Assembly: GCA_902805845.1 (NCBI GenBank)
Contig: CADCUI010000004.1
Location: 1 to 54,809, forward strand
Source: an uncultured Nocardioidaceae bacterium
GTDB lineage: Bacteria; Actinomycetota; Actinomycetes; Propionibacteriales; Nocardioidaceae
Direction: 5' to 3'
Length of the DNA stretch: 54,809 nucleotides
A program made the position numbers and the translations under genes. Each line of letters opens with the position of its first letter. Position 1 is the first letter of the stretch. This document shows positions 16,428 through 24,490 of the stretch, one piece after another. The notes under the pieces were generated by a model. That model was not told where the DNA came from. It made no database searches and worked only from the letters and a program-made list of their open reading frames with translations.

Positions 16428-16856
16428 TCACCCGGACGGCGCGTCATCGAGGACTCGCCGCGCGGGCACCACGACGACACCCCGCGCGGTGGTCGCGAGC
16501 AGCGGCTCGGCCAGCAGCTCGGCCGCCGACTCCGAGAGCTCCGGGCGACCCCGCGTGATCACGCTGAGCCGGAAGTCCATGGTCCGCGACCGGGTGCCCG
16601 CCGCCACCAGCTCGGCGGTGACCTCGATGCAGTCCCCGGCTCGCACCGGCGCGCGGAACTGCACGTCGGAGTAGGAGGCGAAGAGTCCCTCGTCCCCGTC
16701 GGTGCGGATCGACAGCTCGGTCGCGACGTCACCGAAGAGGCCCAGGCCGTAGGCGCCGTCGACGAGGTCGCCGGCGTAGTGCGCGTGCGAGTAGGGCACG
16801 TAGCGCCGGTGCGTCACGGTCATCCCCACCCGCGGGTCGGGGGTCGGCTCCGTCAT
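16428..16856 (-). CDS. kal: 3-aminobutyryl-CoA ammonia-lyase (hotdog fold)
   Basis: The 142-residue hotdog-fold protein begins with a family-like RRYVPYSHAHYAGDLVDGAYG and has the central SDVQFRAPVRAGDCIEVTAEL strand-helix. In lysine-degrading bacteria a hotdog protein encoded next to kamDE removes ammonia from 3-aminobutyryl-CoA to give crotonyl-CoA. Position supports that role: its ATG overlaps the kamE stop by 4 nt, last in the kdd-kamD-kamE-kal operon. A generic hotdog thioesterase or dehydratase is the alternative if judged on sequence alone. Confidence 0.78.
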   Translation of the reverse strand: MTEPTPDPRVGMTVTHRRYVPYSHAHYAGDLVDGAYGLGLFGDVATELSIRTDGDEGLFASYSDVQFRAPVRAGDCIEVTAELVAAGTRSRTMDFRLSVITRGRPELSESAAELLAEPLLATTARGVVVVPARRVLDDAPSG

Positions 16857-17686
16857 CGCAGTGCCACCTCCTCCATCGCTGATCGTGCGGGCCCCGGCGC
16901 CCCGGCGTGCCGGTGCCGGCGCAGGGCCAGCGCGTGCACAAGGTACGACGCGACGTCAGCGGGCGTCGTGCCCCGGGCGAAGATCCGGTCCACCCCCAGC
17001 TCCGCGGTCATCCCCTCGTCGAACCGGGGTCCGCCGACGACGAGGACGGGGCGGTCGGCCGCAGGATAGGCCTCCCGGAACGCCGCCGACATCTCCCGGG
17101 TGTTGAGCAGGTGGGCGTCACGCTGGGTGACGACCTGCGAGATCAGGACCGCGTCGGCCTTCTCCTGCTGGGTGCGAGCCACCAGCTGCGGCACCGAGAC
17201 CTGGGCGCCCATGTTGACCACGCGGACCTCGCGGTAGTACTCCAGGCCCTTCTCGCCGGCGAACCCCTTGATGTTGAGGATCGCGTCGATGCCCACGGTG
17301 TGCGCGTCGGTGCCGATGCAGGCCCCCACCACGACCATCCGCCGGCGCAGCAGCTTGCGGATCGCGAGGTTGGCCTCCTTGGGCGACAGCAGGGGGTAGT
17401 CCCGCTCGACGACCTGGACCTTGTCGAGCTCCACGAGGTGGTGCACGCGCCCGTAGACGACGAAGAACGTGAAGTCGGGGCCCATGGCCTTGGCGTGCAC
17501 CACCATGGCCGGGTCCATGCCCATCTTGTGCGCCAGCTGCTGGGCGGCTCCCTCGGCGACCTTGGAGTGCGCCCCGCCGTACGGCACGGGGAGCGTGAAG
17601 GACATCTGCACCATGCCGTCGCCGGTGGTGTCGCCGTACGGCCGCACCACGCGTCCCGCACCGGCCGCGCCCGTCGCTGTGGTCAT
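16853..17686 (-). CDS. kamE: Lysine 5,6-aminomutase, beta (cobalamin-binding) subunit
   Basis: The 277-residue subunit has the base-off B12 motif DxHxxG (Asp127, His129, Gly132 in GTDAHTVG), whose His replaces the lower cobalamin ligand. Lys140 in NIKGFAG lies where the beta-subunit lysine binds PLP in the characterised clostridial enzyme. With KamD it moves the terminal amino group of beta-lysine (or D-lysine) from C6 to C5 by an adenosylcobalamin radical mechanism, giving 3,5-diaminohexanoate. It overlaps kamD by ATGA upstream and kal by 4 nt downstream. About 20 C-terminal residues (RRHRHAGAPGPARSAMEEVA) look like an extension. Confidence 0.93.
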   Translation of the reverse strand: MTTATGAAGAGRVVRPYGDTTGDGMVQMSFTLPVPYGGAHSKVAEGAAQQLAHKMGMDPAMVVHAKAMGPDFTFFVVYGRVHHLVELDKVQVVERDYPLLSPKEANLAIRKLLRRRMVVVGACIGTDAHTVGIDAILNIKGFAGEKGLEYYREVRVVNMGAQVSVPQLVARTQQEKADAVLISQVVTQRDAHLLNTREMSAAFREAYPAADRPVLVVGGPRFDEGMTAELGVDRIFARGTTPADVASYLVHALALRRHRHAGAPGPARSAMEEVALR

Positions 17687-19239
17687 GGCGCCTCCAACAG
17701 CTCGCTGGCGGGATTGAAGTACGTCGGCGACCGCTCGGCGACGCCCTCCAGGCCTCGACCGCCGTCGGCCGGCCGGCGCATCAGCCCGAAGGTGCCGTCG
17801 GCGATGGCGTCGAGCAGCCCACGCTCGTGGTCCAGGATCTGCTCCAGGAGCTCGAGCGACTCCGAGAGCACCTGGTTGGCGCGCTGGGCGATGAACCCGT
17901 CGGGCGGTGGCCGGAAGTCCTCGTGGAGCCCACCGGCGGCGTTCAGGACGTAGCGCACGTTCTGCAGCGCCAGGTCCCGGTCGGAGAGCCAGGGCGTCAC
18001 GACCGCCTCGGTCATCATCCCGACGAGCAGGATGCCCTGGTCGGTCATCGCTCCGGCCAGGTTGAAGAAGGCGTTGAGCAGGTAGCCGCGGAACACGTCG
18101 CCGGTCATGTGCCGGGTGGGCGGCATCCACTTCAGCGGCGCGTCGGGGAAGAGCTGTCGCGCCAGCATGGCGTGCGCCAGCTCGAGCCGGAACGAGTCCG
18201 GGACGTCGGGGTCGATCTCGAACGCGTGACCGAGCCCGAGCTGCCAGTCGGCCAGGCCGGCTTCCTTGGCGAAGTGCTCGTTGAGGAGCTGGCTGACCGT
18301 CACCGTGTGGGCGGCATCCATGGCGTCGGCGGTGGTGAGGTAGTTGTCCTCGCCGGTGTTGATCACGATGCCCGCCCGGGCGTGGACCTGACGGCTGAAG
18401 CGCTGGTCGACGAAGGTGCGGACGGGGTTGATGTCGCGGAAGAGGATCCCGTACATCGAGTCGTTCAGCATCATGTCGAGGCGTTCCAGGCCCGCCAGCG
18501 TGGCGATCTCCGGCATGCACAGGCCGCTGGCGTAGTTGGTCAGCCGGATGTAGCGGCCCACCTCACGGCTGGTCTCGTCCAGGGCGGCCCGCATCAGCCG
18601 GAAGTTCTCCTGGGTCGCGTAGGTGCCGGCGAACCCCTCCCTCGTGGGCCCCTCGGGGACGTAGTCGAGGAGCGACTGCCCGGTCGACCGGATCACCGCG
18701 ATGATGTCGGCGCCCTCCCGGGCGGCGGCCTGCGCCTGCGGCATGTCCTCGTAGATGTCGCCGGTGGCGACGATGAGGTAGATCCAGGGCTTCTGCTCCG
18801 GGTCGCCCCAGCGCTTCACGAGCCGTTCCCGCTCCCGACGTCGGGCGGCGATGCGGCGCAGCCCGGCTCCGACCTGCTTGCGGGCGGCTGTGCGGGCGCG
18901 GGTCGCCTCGCGACCCTCGGGCACCTGGAACCGGACGGACCCCGCCGCCGCCTTCTGGGCCAGGGTGGTCAGGTCCTCGGCCTCGCCGCGGAGCAGCGCG
19001 TGCCAGACCGGCAGGCTGACTCCGTGCTCGAGACCGACGTCGGCCCGGACCACGTCGAGCAGCCGGTTGACCCACGGGGTGCCCTCCGGGTCGGCGCCGG
19101 TGATGCCGCCGAGCCGGAGCGTGGCCCGCTCCACCGAGACGGTCGTGTGCTCCTGGGCGAGCCGGACGATCGGCTCGCCGACGCGTGCGGAGAGCGCGCG
19201 GGCCCTGCGTACTGCGGCCTGGTCGAGCATCAGCTTCAT
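17683..19239 (-). CDS. kamD: Lysine 5,6-aminomutase, alpha subunit
   Basis: The 518-residue alpha subunit is recognised by blocks such as IRLTNYASGLCMPEIA, LNDSMYGILFRDIN, NTGEDNYLTTADAMDAAH and PTRHMTGDVF, which line the substrate and PLP side of the barrel. It forms the catalytic heterotetramer with KamE. The start ATG at 19239 (MKLMLDQAAVRRAR) lies 14 nt after the kdd stop. The frame is open further upstream, but that part overlaps kdd on the same strand and is not family-like. Length is normal. Confidence 0.93.
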   Translation of the reverse strand: MKLMLDQAAVRRARALSARVGEPIVRLAQEHTTVSVERATLRLGGITGADPEGTPWVNRLLDVVRADVGLEHGVSLPVWHALLRGEAEDLTTLAQKAAAGSVRFQVPEGREATRARTAARKQVGAGLRRIAARRRERERLVKRWGDPEQKPWIYLIVATGDIYEDMPQAQAAAREGADIIAVIRSTGQSLLDYVPEGPTREGFAGTYATQENFRLMRAALDETSREVGRYIRLTNYASGLCMPEIATLAGLERLDMMLNDSMYGILFRDINPVRTFVDQRFSRQVHARAGIVINTGEDNYLTTADAMDAAHTVTVSQLLNEHFAKEAGLADWQLGLGHAFEIDPDVPDSFRLELAHAMLARQLFPDAPLKWMPPTRHMTGDVFRGYLLNAFFNLAGAMTDQGILLVGMMTEAVVTPWLSDRDLALQNVRYVLNAAGGLHEDFRPPPDGFIAQRANQVLSESLELLEQILDHERGLLDAIADGTFGLMRRPADGGRGLEGVAERSPTYFNPASELLEAP

Positions 19240-19253
19240 GTGCCCAGTCTTGC

Positions 19254-20351
19254 TCACAGTCGACGCTCGAACAGTCGACGAACTGCCGGCTCGCCGCGGA
19301 GCAGCGACAGCGCCTGGTCGGCGTGCCCGGGGAGGTAGCCGTTGCCGATCAGCATCGTCACGTCGGCCACGAGCCCCTCGGCGCTCAACGCCGCCGTGGG
19401 GAACGAGGTCGCCATCGAGAAGAAGATCACGGTGCCGCCGTCCCGGGTGGCGAGGATGGCGCCGCCCTCGCAGCCCGGCACGTCCACGCAGACCACGGTG
19501 ACGTGGGCGCCATCGGGAGCGACCTCGGCCACGGCGTCGCGCAGCACCAGCGGGTCGCGGGCGTCGGCCAGGACGACGTGGTCCGCGAGACCGGCCTGGA
19601 GCAGCAGGTCGGCCTCGGCCTGCGAGGGCACTACGCCGATGGTGGACCCGGCGCCGGCACGTCGCGCGGCTGCGAGCGCGAGCGACCCCGACTTGCCGGC
19701 GCCGCCGATGACGACAACGACGGGGGGCACCGCGGGGGGCACTGCGGGGCGGCCGCTCCCGCTCGGGGCCGGAGCGCCGGCGTACGCGCGGACGACGCGG
19801 TCGGTCAGCGCCGGCGCCCCGCAGACGTCCATCACCGCGAGGGCGAGCTCGGCGGGCAGGTCGTCGGGGAGGCGGGCCACGATCGACCGGCCGAAGAGGA
19901 TCGCGTAGCCGTCGGTCGGCACCTGCTCGCTGCGGCCGTCCCACTGCGCCAGGCCGTCCTCGAGGACCAGCGGCGTCAGCGTGAGGCTCACCAGGGTGGC
20001 GATGCGGTCCCCGACGCGCAGGCCCAGCCCCGACTTGTCCCCGACCTCCTCCACCGTGCCGACGAGCATGCCGCCCGACCCGGTCTCCGGGTTCTGCATC
20101 TTGCCGCGCTGCTCGACGATCTCGCGCACCGCGGCGCGGACCCGGGCGCCGTCGCCGCCGCAGGCGCGTTCGAGCTGGCGGAAGGAGGCCGCGTCGAGGT
20201 TGAGCCGTTCCACGCGGACGCGGACCTCGTCGGGCCAGAGCTCGCGGCGGGTGTCGAGCCGCGCTGCCGCCTGCGGGAGGACGCCGGGCGGTTCCAGCAC
20301 CCGGTGGAGCCCGAGAGGGTCGCTCGTCGCCGCGGCCGTGAGGCGGGACAT
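19254..20351 (-). CDS. kdd: L-erythro-3,5-diaminohexanoate dehydrogenase
   Basis: The 365-residue oxidoreductase has a GroES-like N-terminal domain (GKMQNPETGSGGMLVGTVEE) and a Rossmann domain with VVVIGGAGKSGSLALAAARR. The C-terminal TVIFFSMATSFPTAALSAEG matches the KDD family rather than general alcohol dehydrogenases; no zinc-ligand cluster is seen. It oxidatively deaminates 3,5-diaminohexanoate to 5-amino-3-oxohexanoate using NAD(P)+. It leads the kdd-kamD-kamE-kal operon, has a strong ribosome-binding site (GGAGGAG, 5 nt from the ATG), and is divergent from kamA across 138 nt. A proline/glycine-rich linker (PSGSGRPAVPPAVPP) precedes the Rossmann core. Confidence 0.9.
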   Translation of the reverse strand: MSRLTAAATSDPLGLHRVLEPPGVLPQAAARLDTRRELWPDEVRVRVERLNLDAASFRQLERACGGDGARVRAAVREIVEQRGKMQNPETGSGGMLVGTVEEVGDKSGLGLRVGDRIATLVSLTLTPLVLEDGLAQWDGRSEQVPTDGYAILFGRSIVARLPDDLPAELALAVMDVCGAPALTDRVVRAYAGAPAPSGSGRPAVPPAVPPVVVVIGGAGKSGSLALAAARRAGAGSTIGVVPSQAEADLLLQAGLADHVVLADARDPLVLRDAVAEVAPDGAHVTVVCVDVPGCEGGAILATRDGGTVIFFSMATSFPTAALSAEGLVADVTMLIGNGYLPGHADQALSLLRGEPAVRRLFERRL

Positions 20352-20371
20352 GACAACTCCTCCGTAACACC

Positions 20372-20380
20372 GTCTGAGAC
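20372..20380. promoter_or_regulatory. Palindrome GTCTGAGAC in the kdd-kamA divergent region
   Basis: GTCT-G-AGAC is a short perfect dyad about 20 nt before the kdd start and upstream of the kamA promoter. It could be an operator for joint control of the lysine genes. No second copy is visible in the 138-nt region, so confidence is low. Confidence 0.3.
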
Positions 20381-20401
20381 AACAAATCCTCCGGCGCGTC
20401 A

Positions 20402-20432
20402 TTGGACAGGCCGAAGATCCTGCACCTACTCT
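20402..20432 (+). promoter_or_regulatory. Putative kamA promoter
   Basis: TTGGAC at 20402 and TACTCT at 20427 are separated by 19 nt, and predict transcription from about 20440, some 50 nt before the kamA GTG. The spacing is slightly long for a housekeeping promoter. Confidence 0.35.
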
Positions 20433-20489
20433 GGCAGAGGCCGCCAGGAAGGCACAACCCGGCCCGCCGCCGACCCGAGGAGCTGTTCC

Positions 20490-21914
20490 GTGAGCACGAC
20501 GTTCGACGCCCAGGCCGTTCCTGCTGGTCAGGAGACCGCGGCAGGGCAGCCGTACGCCTACCTGCGCACCGAGCTCGTGGAGCCGGACTGGCGCCGGCTC
20601 CCGGGCTGGGCGACCGTGACCGAGGACGAGTGGCGATCCGCGCAGTGGCAGCGGTCCCACTGCGTCAAGAGCCTCAGGCAGCTCCGGCAGCTGATGGGCG
20701 ACCTGCTGGACGAGCGGTTCTACGCCGACCTCGACCGTGACCAGCGAGAGCGCGCCACGATGTCGATGCTGGTGCCCCCGCAGATGATGAACACGATGGT
20801 GCCGCACGGACCGGCGGACGGGGGCGGGCAGCAGTCGTGGACCGAGGCGTTCTACGCCGACCCGGTACGCCGCTACATGATCCCGGTCTTCTCCGACCGG
20901 CGCGAGGACTGGCCCTCGCACCCCCTGTCGAGCCGCGACTCCCTGCACGAGCACGACATGTGGGTCGCCGAGGGGCTCACCCACCGCTACCCGACCAAGG
21001 TGCTGGCCGAGCTGCTGCCGACCTGCCCGCAGTACTGCGGCCACTGCACGCGCATGGACCTCGTGGGCAACTCCACGCCGGTGGTCGAGAAGCTCAAGTT
21101 CGAGCTCAAGCCGGTGGACCGGCTGGACTCGATGATCGGCTACCTCCGTCGTACGCCGTCGGTCCGCGACGTGGTCGTGTCCGGAGGCGACGTCGCGAAC
21201 CTGCCATGGGCGCGGTTGGAGGACTTCTTGCAGCGGGTCCTCGAGGTCGACAACATCCGCGACATCCGGCTCGCCACGAAGGCGCTCGCCGGACTCCCCC
21301 AGCACTGGCTGCAGCCCGAGGTGGTCGAAGGGGTGCACCGGGTGGCGACGGTCGCCCGCGCGCGTGGGGTGTCCCTCGCCATCCACACCCACGTCAATCA
21401 CGCGAACTCGGTGACTCCGCTGGTCGCCGACGCCACCCGGGCGATGTTCGACGCGGGTGTCCGGGACGTCCGCAACCAGGGGGTCCTGCTCGAAGGTGTC
21501 AACGCGGACTCCCACAGCCTGCTCGACCTGTGCTTCGCGCTGCTCGACGGCGCGCAGATCATGCCCTACTACTTCTACATGTGCGACATGATCCCCGCCT
21601 CGGAGCACTGGCGGGTCTCGGTCGCCGACGCGCAGCGGCTGCAGCACGACATGATGGGCTACCTGCCCGGCTTCGCGACGCCGCGGATCCTGTGCGACGT
21701 GCCGTTCGTCGGGAAGCGGTGGGTTCACCAGCTCGCCGACTACGACCGGGACCGTGGCATCTCCTACTGGACGAAGAACTACCGGACGTCGATCGAGTCC
21801 ACCGACCCCGAGGCGCTGGCCAGGCGCTACGAGTACTACGACCCGATCCACACGCTGCCGGAGTCCGGTCAGCAGTGGTGGGCCGAGCACGCGCTGACGC
21901 ACCCCACGCCCTGA
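20490..21914 (+). CDS. kamA: L-lysine 2,3-aminomutase (radical SAM, PLP)
   Basis: The 474-residue radical-SAM enzyme has the CxxxCxxC iron-sulfur motif in TCPQYCGHCT (Cys179, 183, 186), a SAM-binding VVSGGDVANLPW, and a likely PLP lysine in PFVGKRWVHQ (Lys409). It interconverts L-lysine and L-beta-lysine, the entry step to the pathway continued by KamDE, Kdd and Kal. The segment PQMMNTMVPHGP and the N-terminal PDWRRLPGW type match actinobacterial forms. The start is the GTG at 20490 with GAGGAG 7 nt upstream. The frame is open far upstream, across kdd on the other strand, but that is not coding. Its stop is followed at once by a repeat cluster. Confidence 0.92.
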   Translation: MSTTFDAQAVPAGQETAAGQPYAYLRTELVEPDWRRLPGWATVTEDEWRSAQWQRSHCVKSLRQLRQLMGDLLDERFYADLDRDQRERATMSMLVPPQMMNTMVPHGPADGGGQQSWTEAFYADPVRRYMIPVFSDRREDWPSHPLSSRDSLHEHDMWVAEGLTHRYPTKVLAELLPTCPQYCGHCTRMDLVGNSTPVVEKLKFELKPVDRLDSMIGYLRRTPSVRDVVVSGGDVANLPWARLEDFLQRVLEVDNIRDIRLATKALAGLPQHWLQPEVVEGVHRVATVARARGVSLAIHTHVNHANSVTPLVADATRAMFDAGVRDVRNQGVLLEGVNADSHSLLDLCFALLDGAQIMPYYFYMCDMIPASEHWRVSVADAQRLQHDMMGYLPGFATPRILCDVPFVGKRWVHQLADYDRDRGISYWTKNYRTSIESTDPEALARRYEYYDPIHTLPESGQQWWAEHALTHPTP

Positions 21915-21917
21915 CCC

Positions 21918-22003
21918 GCCGAGTCGGCGCTTGTGCACGCGCCGAACTCGCCGAGTCGGCGCTTGTGCACACGTCCAGACCTGCCGAGTCGGCGCTTGTG
22001 CAC
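21918..22003 (+). repeat. Three direct copies of the 21-bp stop-adjacent repeat
   Basis: GCCGAGTCGGCG plus CTTGTGCAC (21 bp) occurs identically at 21918, 21950 and 21983. The copies are spaced 32 and 33 nt apart, with unrelated 11- and 12-nt spacers. The array begins 3 nt after the kamA stop and ends 13 nt before the convergent exonuclease stop. Each copy contains two small dyads (GCCGAGTCGGC and GTGCAC). The same unit occurs three times at 36927-37000. Confidence 0.95.
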
Positions 22004-22016
22004 GCCGCTGCGGGGC

Positions 22017-22958
22017 TCAGGGGGTCGAGAGCGCCGTGAGCGTCTCCACGAGCCGGGCGGTGGGGCTGTCCAGCCCCCAGCGCTGTGACAGCGCCACCAG
22101 TGCGTCGGGGTCGACCGGGGTGCGAGGCAGGGTGAGGTCGGGCGAGCCGAGGTCGATGTCGCAGGCGACCCGCACGACCTCCGGAGCCACCGCGAGGTAG
22201 TCCTGCGCGTCGATGAGCTTGCGCCGCGGACCGGGCGCCAGCTCCGAGCCCGGGTCCTCGACGGCCGCGAGCAGCCCCGCCATGTCTCCGAACCGGGTGA
22301 GCAGGGCAGCCGCGGTCTTGTCCCCCACTCCGGCCACGCCGGGAAGTCCGTCGGAGGCGTCGCCGCGCAGGGTGGCGAAGTCGGCGTACTGACGCGCCGC
22401 AACGCCGTACCGCTGCCGCACCCAGGAATTCGTGACCTCCTCGTGGCGGCCGACCCCGCGGGCGACGTACAGCACCCTGACGCCGCGCTCGTCGTCCACC
22501 AGCTGGAAGAGGTCACGGTCGCCGGTGACGATGTCGACGGGCGTGGTCGCGCGGGTGGCGAGCGTGCCGATGACGTCGTCCGCCTCGTAGCCGTCGGCGC
22601 CGACCACGGCGATCCCGAAGGCGGCGAGCACCTGCTCGATGATCGGCACCTGCACCTCGAGGGCGTCGGGCACCTGCTCGACGTCGGGATCCTGCGCGCG
22701 CTCGGCCACGAGCCGGTGCGCCTTGTACGACGGGAGCAGCGCGACCCGCCACGCCGGCCGCCAGTCGTTGTCCCAGCAGCAGGCGAGGTGGGTCGGGCGG
22801 TGCTGCGACACCAAGCGGCTGATGAAGTCCAGCAGGCCGCGGACCGCGTTGACCGGCGTGCCGTCCGGGGACGTGATGGTGTCCGGGACGCCGTAGAACG
22901 CGCGGAAGTACAGGCTGGCGGTGTCCAGGAGCATGAGCTGGCCGGGGCGCTCGGGCAT
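22017..22958 (-). CDS. 5'-3' exonuclease (PolA N-terminal domain-like)
   Basis: The 313-residue protein matches the FEN-type nuclease domain of DNA polymerase I. It has LMLLDTASLYFRAFYG, the metal-binding GYEADDVIGTLA and DIVTGDRDLFQLV, and the helix-hairpin-helix DNA clamp GLPGVAGVGDKTAAAL. It removes flaps or RNA primers during repair and replication. The polymerase part is absent; stand-alone forms of this length are common in actinobacteria. The ATG at 22958 lies 7 nt after a TAGGCT box (leaderless). It converges on kamA over a repeat array. Confidence 0.88.
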   Translation of the reverse strand: MPERPGQLMLLDTASLYFRAFYGVPDTITSPDGTPVNAVRGLLDFISRLVSQHRPTHLACCWDNDWRPAWRVALLPSYKAHRLVAERAQDPDVEQVPDALEVQVPIIEQVLAAFGIAVVGADGYEADDVIGTLATRATTPVDIVTGDRDLFQLVDDERGVRVLYVARGVGRHEEVTNSWVRQRYGVAARQYADFATLRGDASDGLPGVAGVGDKTAAALLTRFGDMAGLLAAVEDPGSELAPGPRRKLIDAQDYLAVAPEVVRVACDIDLGSPDLTLPRTPVDPDALVALSQRWGLDSPTARLVETLTALSTP

Positions 22959-22965
22959 GTCGGGA

Positions 22966-22971
22966 AGCCTA
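22966..22971 (-). promoter_or_regulatory. -10 box TAGGCT for leaderless exonuclease
   Basis: TAGGCT on the minus strand is 7 nt before the ATG at 22958. It is back to back with the cyclase promoter at 23040. Confidence 0.5.
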
Positions 22972-23039
22972 GAGGGACGAGCCCCCGCGCGAGCCGCGGC
23001 GAGCCGGAAACCCGGCTGACACCACACCGTCGTCCGCCC

Positions 23040-23045
23040 TAGGCT
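23040..23045 (+). promoter_or_regulatory. -10 box TAGGCT for leaderless cyclase gene
   Basis: TAGGCT is followed by 7 nt and the ATG at 23053, supporting that start. Confidence 0.5.
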
Positions 23046-23052
23046 GCCGGAC

Positions 23053-24435
23053 ATGGTGGGTCCGGCAATGGCCGGGGGGTCCGGTCGAGCGGCGGCGCTG
23101 TGCGTCGCGCTGGCACTGCCGCTCGGTGGCCTCGCGCTGCTCCTGGCGCAGCCGACGTGGGACCTGCACTGGGAGCACCACCCGGCGCACTTCTGGCTGG
23201 TGCTGCTCACCGCCGCCGTCTCTGCGCTCCTCGCCTACGGGACCGGCGAGGCCGCCGTCCGCCGGGGGGATGCCCGGGTGCTGCACGTCTCGCTGGCCTT
23301 CCTGTCGTCCTCGGGATTCCTGCTGCTGCATGCGCTGGCGACGCCCGGGGTGCTGATCGCGGACCCCAATCCCGGATTCGTGGTCGCCACCCCGGTGGGC
23401 GTCGCGCTGGGCTCGCTGTTCGCGCTCCGGTCGACCGTCGAGGTGTCGGGGAACCGGGGCGTGCGGGAGGTGCGGACCGCGAAGCGCGCCAGGGTCGTCC
23501 TGGTGGCGGTCATGGTCGGCTGGGCAGTTCTGTCCCTCGCCGGGCTCCCACCGCTCGACGGTGCGCCCGGCGACGCCGAGGCCCTGCCGGCGGTGCTCGC
23601 GGCCCCGGCGGTGCTGCTCTACGCGGTGAGCGGCGCGCGCTACGTGATGCTCTGGCGTCGTCAGCGCGCCTTGATCCTGCTCATGGTGCTGTCGGCGTTC
23701 GTGCTCCTCTCCGAGGCGATGCTCACGATCGCGCTCGCCCGGAGCTGGCACCTCTCGTGGTGGCAGTGGCACCTGCTCCTGCTCGGCGCCTACGCCCTCG
23801 TCGCCTACGGGTCGCGGGTGTCCTGGCGCGACGAACGCTTCGGCGACCTCTACCTCCAGCAGAACCGGGCCGGGCACCGCGACATGAGCGTGCTGTTCGC
23901 CGACCTGCAGGGCTTCACGCCGTACTCCGAGCAGCACGCCCCGGAGGAGGTGGCGCGAATGCTGGACACCTACTTCGCGGTCGCGGTGCCGGCGGTCGTC
24001 ACGCCGTACGGCGGCGAGGTCCACCAGATCATCGGCGACGCGCTGATGGTGACCTTCAACCGGCGCGGTGACCAGCCCGACCACGCGCGGCGGGCAGCCG
24101 GCGCAGGGCTCGCGCTCCAGGCGGCCACCCTTCCGGTGGCCGAGCAACACCCGGACTGGCCGCGGTTCCGGGTCGGGATCAACACCGGCGGGGTGTCGCT
24201 CAGCGTGCTGGGCACCACCGGCGGCCGGACCCAGGCCATCGTCGGGGACGTGGTGAACACCGCTTCCCGCATCGAGGGGCGTGCGCCCGCGGGCGGGGTC
24301 GCGCTCGGGCCCGCCACGGTGGCGCTCCTCCAGGACGCCGAGACGACGCCGCTCGGGCCGCTGGAGCTCAAGGGCAAGGAGCAACCGGTCGAGGCGCACC
24401 TGCTGCTGTCCCTGGGACGCGCGCCGACGGGGTGA
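23053..24435 (+). CDS. Membrane-anchored class III nucleotidyl cyclase
   Basis: The 460-residue protein has about seven hydrophobic segments in residues 10-258 and a class III cyclase domain after residue 275. Both metal-binding aspartates are present (Asp284 in VLFADLQGF, Asp329 in IIGDALMVTF), as are the transition-state Asn402 and Arg406 in VVNTASRIEG. The purine-specifying positions differ from the usual Lys/Asp pair: GGEVHQIIGD has Gln where adenylate cyclases have Lys, and RTQAIVGD lacks the usual Asp. The product (cAMP, cGMP or neither) is therefore uncertain. The membrane part probably senses an envelope or lipid signal. It is a single gene with a leaderless start. Confidence 0.85.
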   Translation: MVGPAMAGGSGRAAALCVALALPLGGLALLLAQPTWDLHWEHHPAHFWLVLLTAAVSALLAYGTGEAAVRRGDARVLHVSLAFLSSSGFLLLHALATPGVLIADPNPGFVVATPVGVALGSLFALRSTVEVSGNRGVREVRTAKRARVVLVAVMVGWAVLSLAGLPPLDGAPGDAEALPAVLAAPAVLLYAVSGARYVMLWRRQRALILLMVLSAFVLLSEAMLTIALARSWHLSWWQWHLLLLGAYALVAYGSRVSWRDERFGDLYLQQNRAGHRDMSVLFADLQGFTPYSEQHAPEEVARMLDTYFAVAVPAVVTPYGGEVHQIIGDALMVTFNRRGDQPDHARRAAGAGLALQAATLPVAEQHPDWPRFRVGINTGGVSLSVLGTTGGRTQAIVGDVVNTASRIEGRAPAGGVALGPATVALLQDAETTPLGPLELKGKEQPVEAHLLLSLGRAPTG

Positions 24436-24477
24436 GGCAGGCATCGGTCGAGGACGGGGTTGACGGCGTCGCGCCGC

Positions 24478-24483
24478 TAGGGT
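24478..24483 (+). promoter_or_regulatory. -10 box TAGGGT deciding the AsnC-type start
   Basis: TAGGGT is 7 nt before the GTG at 24491. The upstream GTG at 24482 overlaps this box and so would not be on the transcript. Confidence 0.5.
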
Positions 24484-24490
24484 GACCCGC

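Noticed and set aside
21918-22003. A mini CRISPR array (three repeats with spacers)
   Set aside because: Repeats are 21 bp and spacers only 11-12 nt, there is no cas gene, and the same unit occurs inverted and abutting at 36927. It is a dispersed repeat, not CRISPR.
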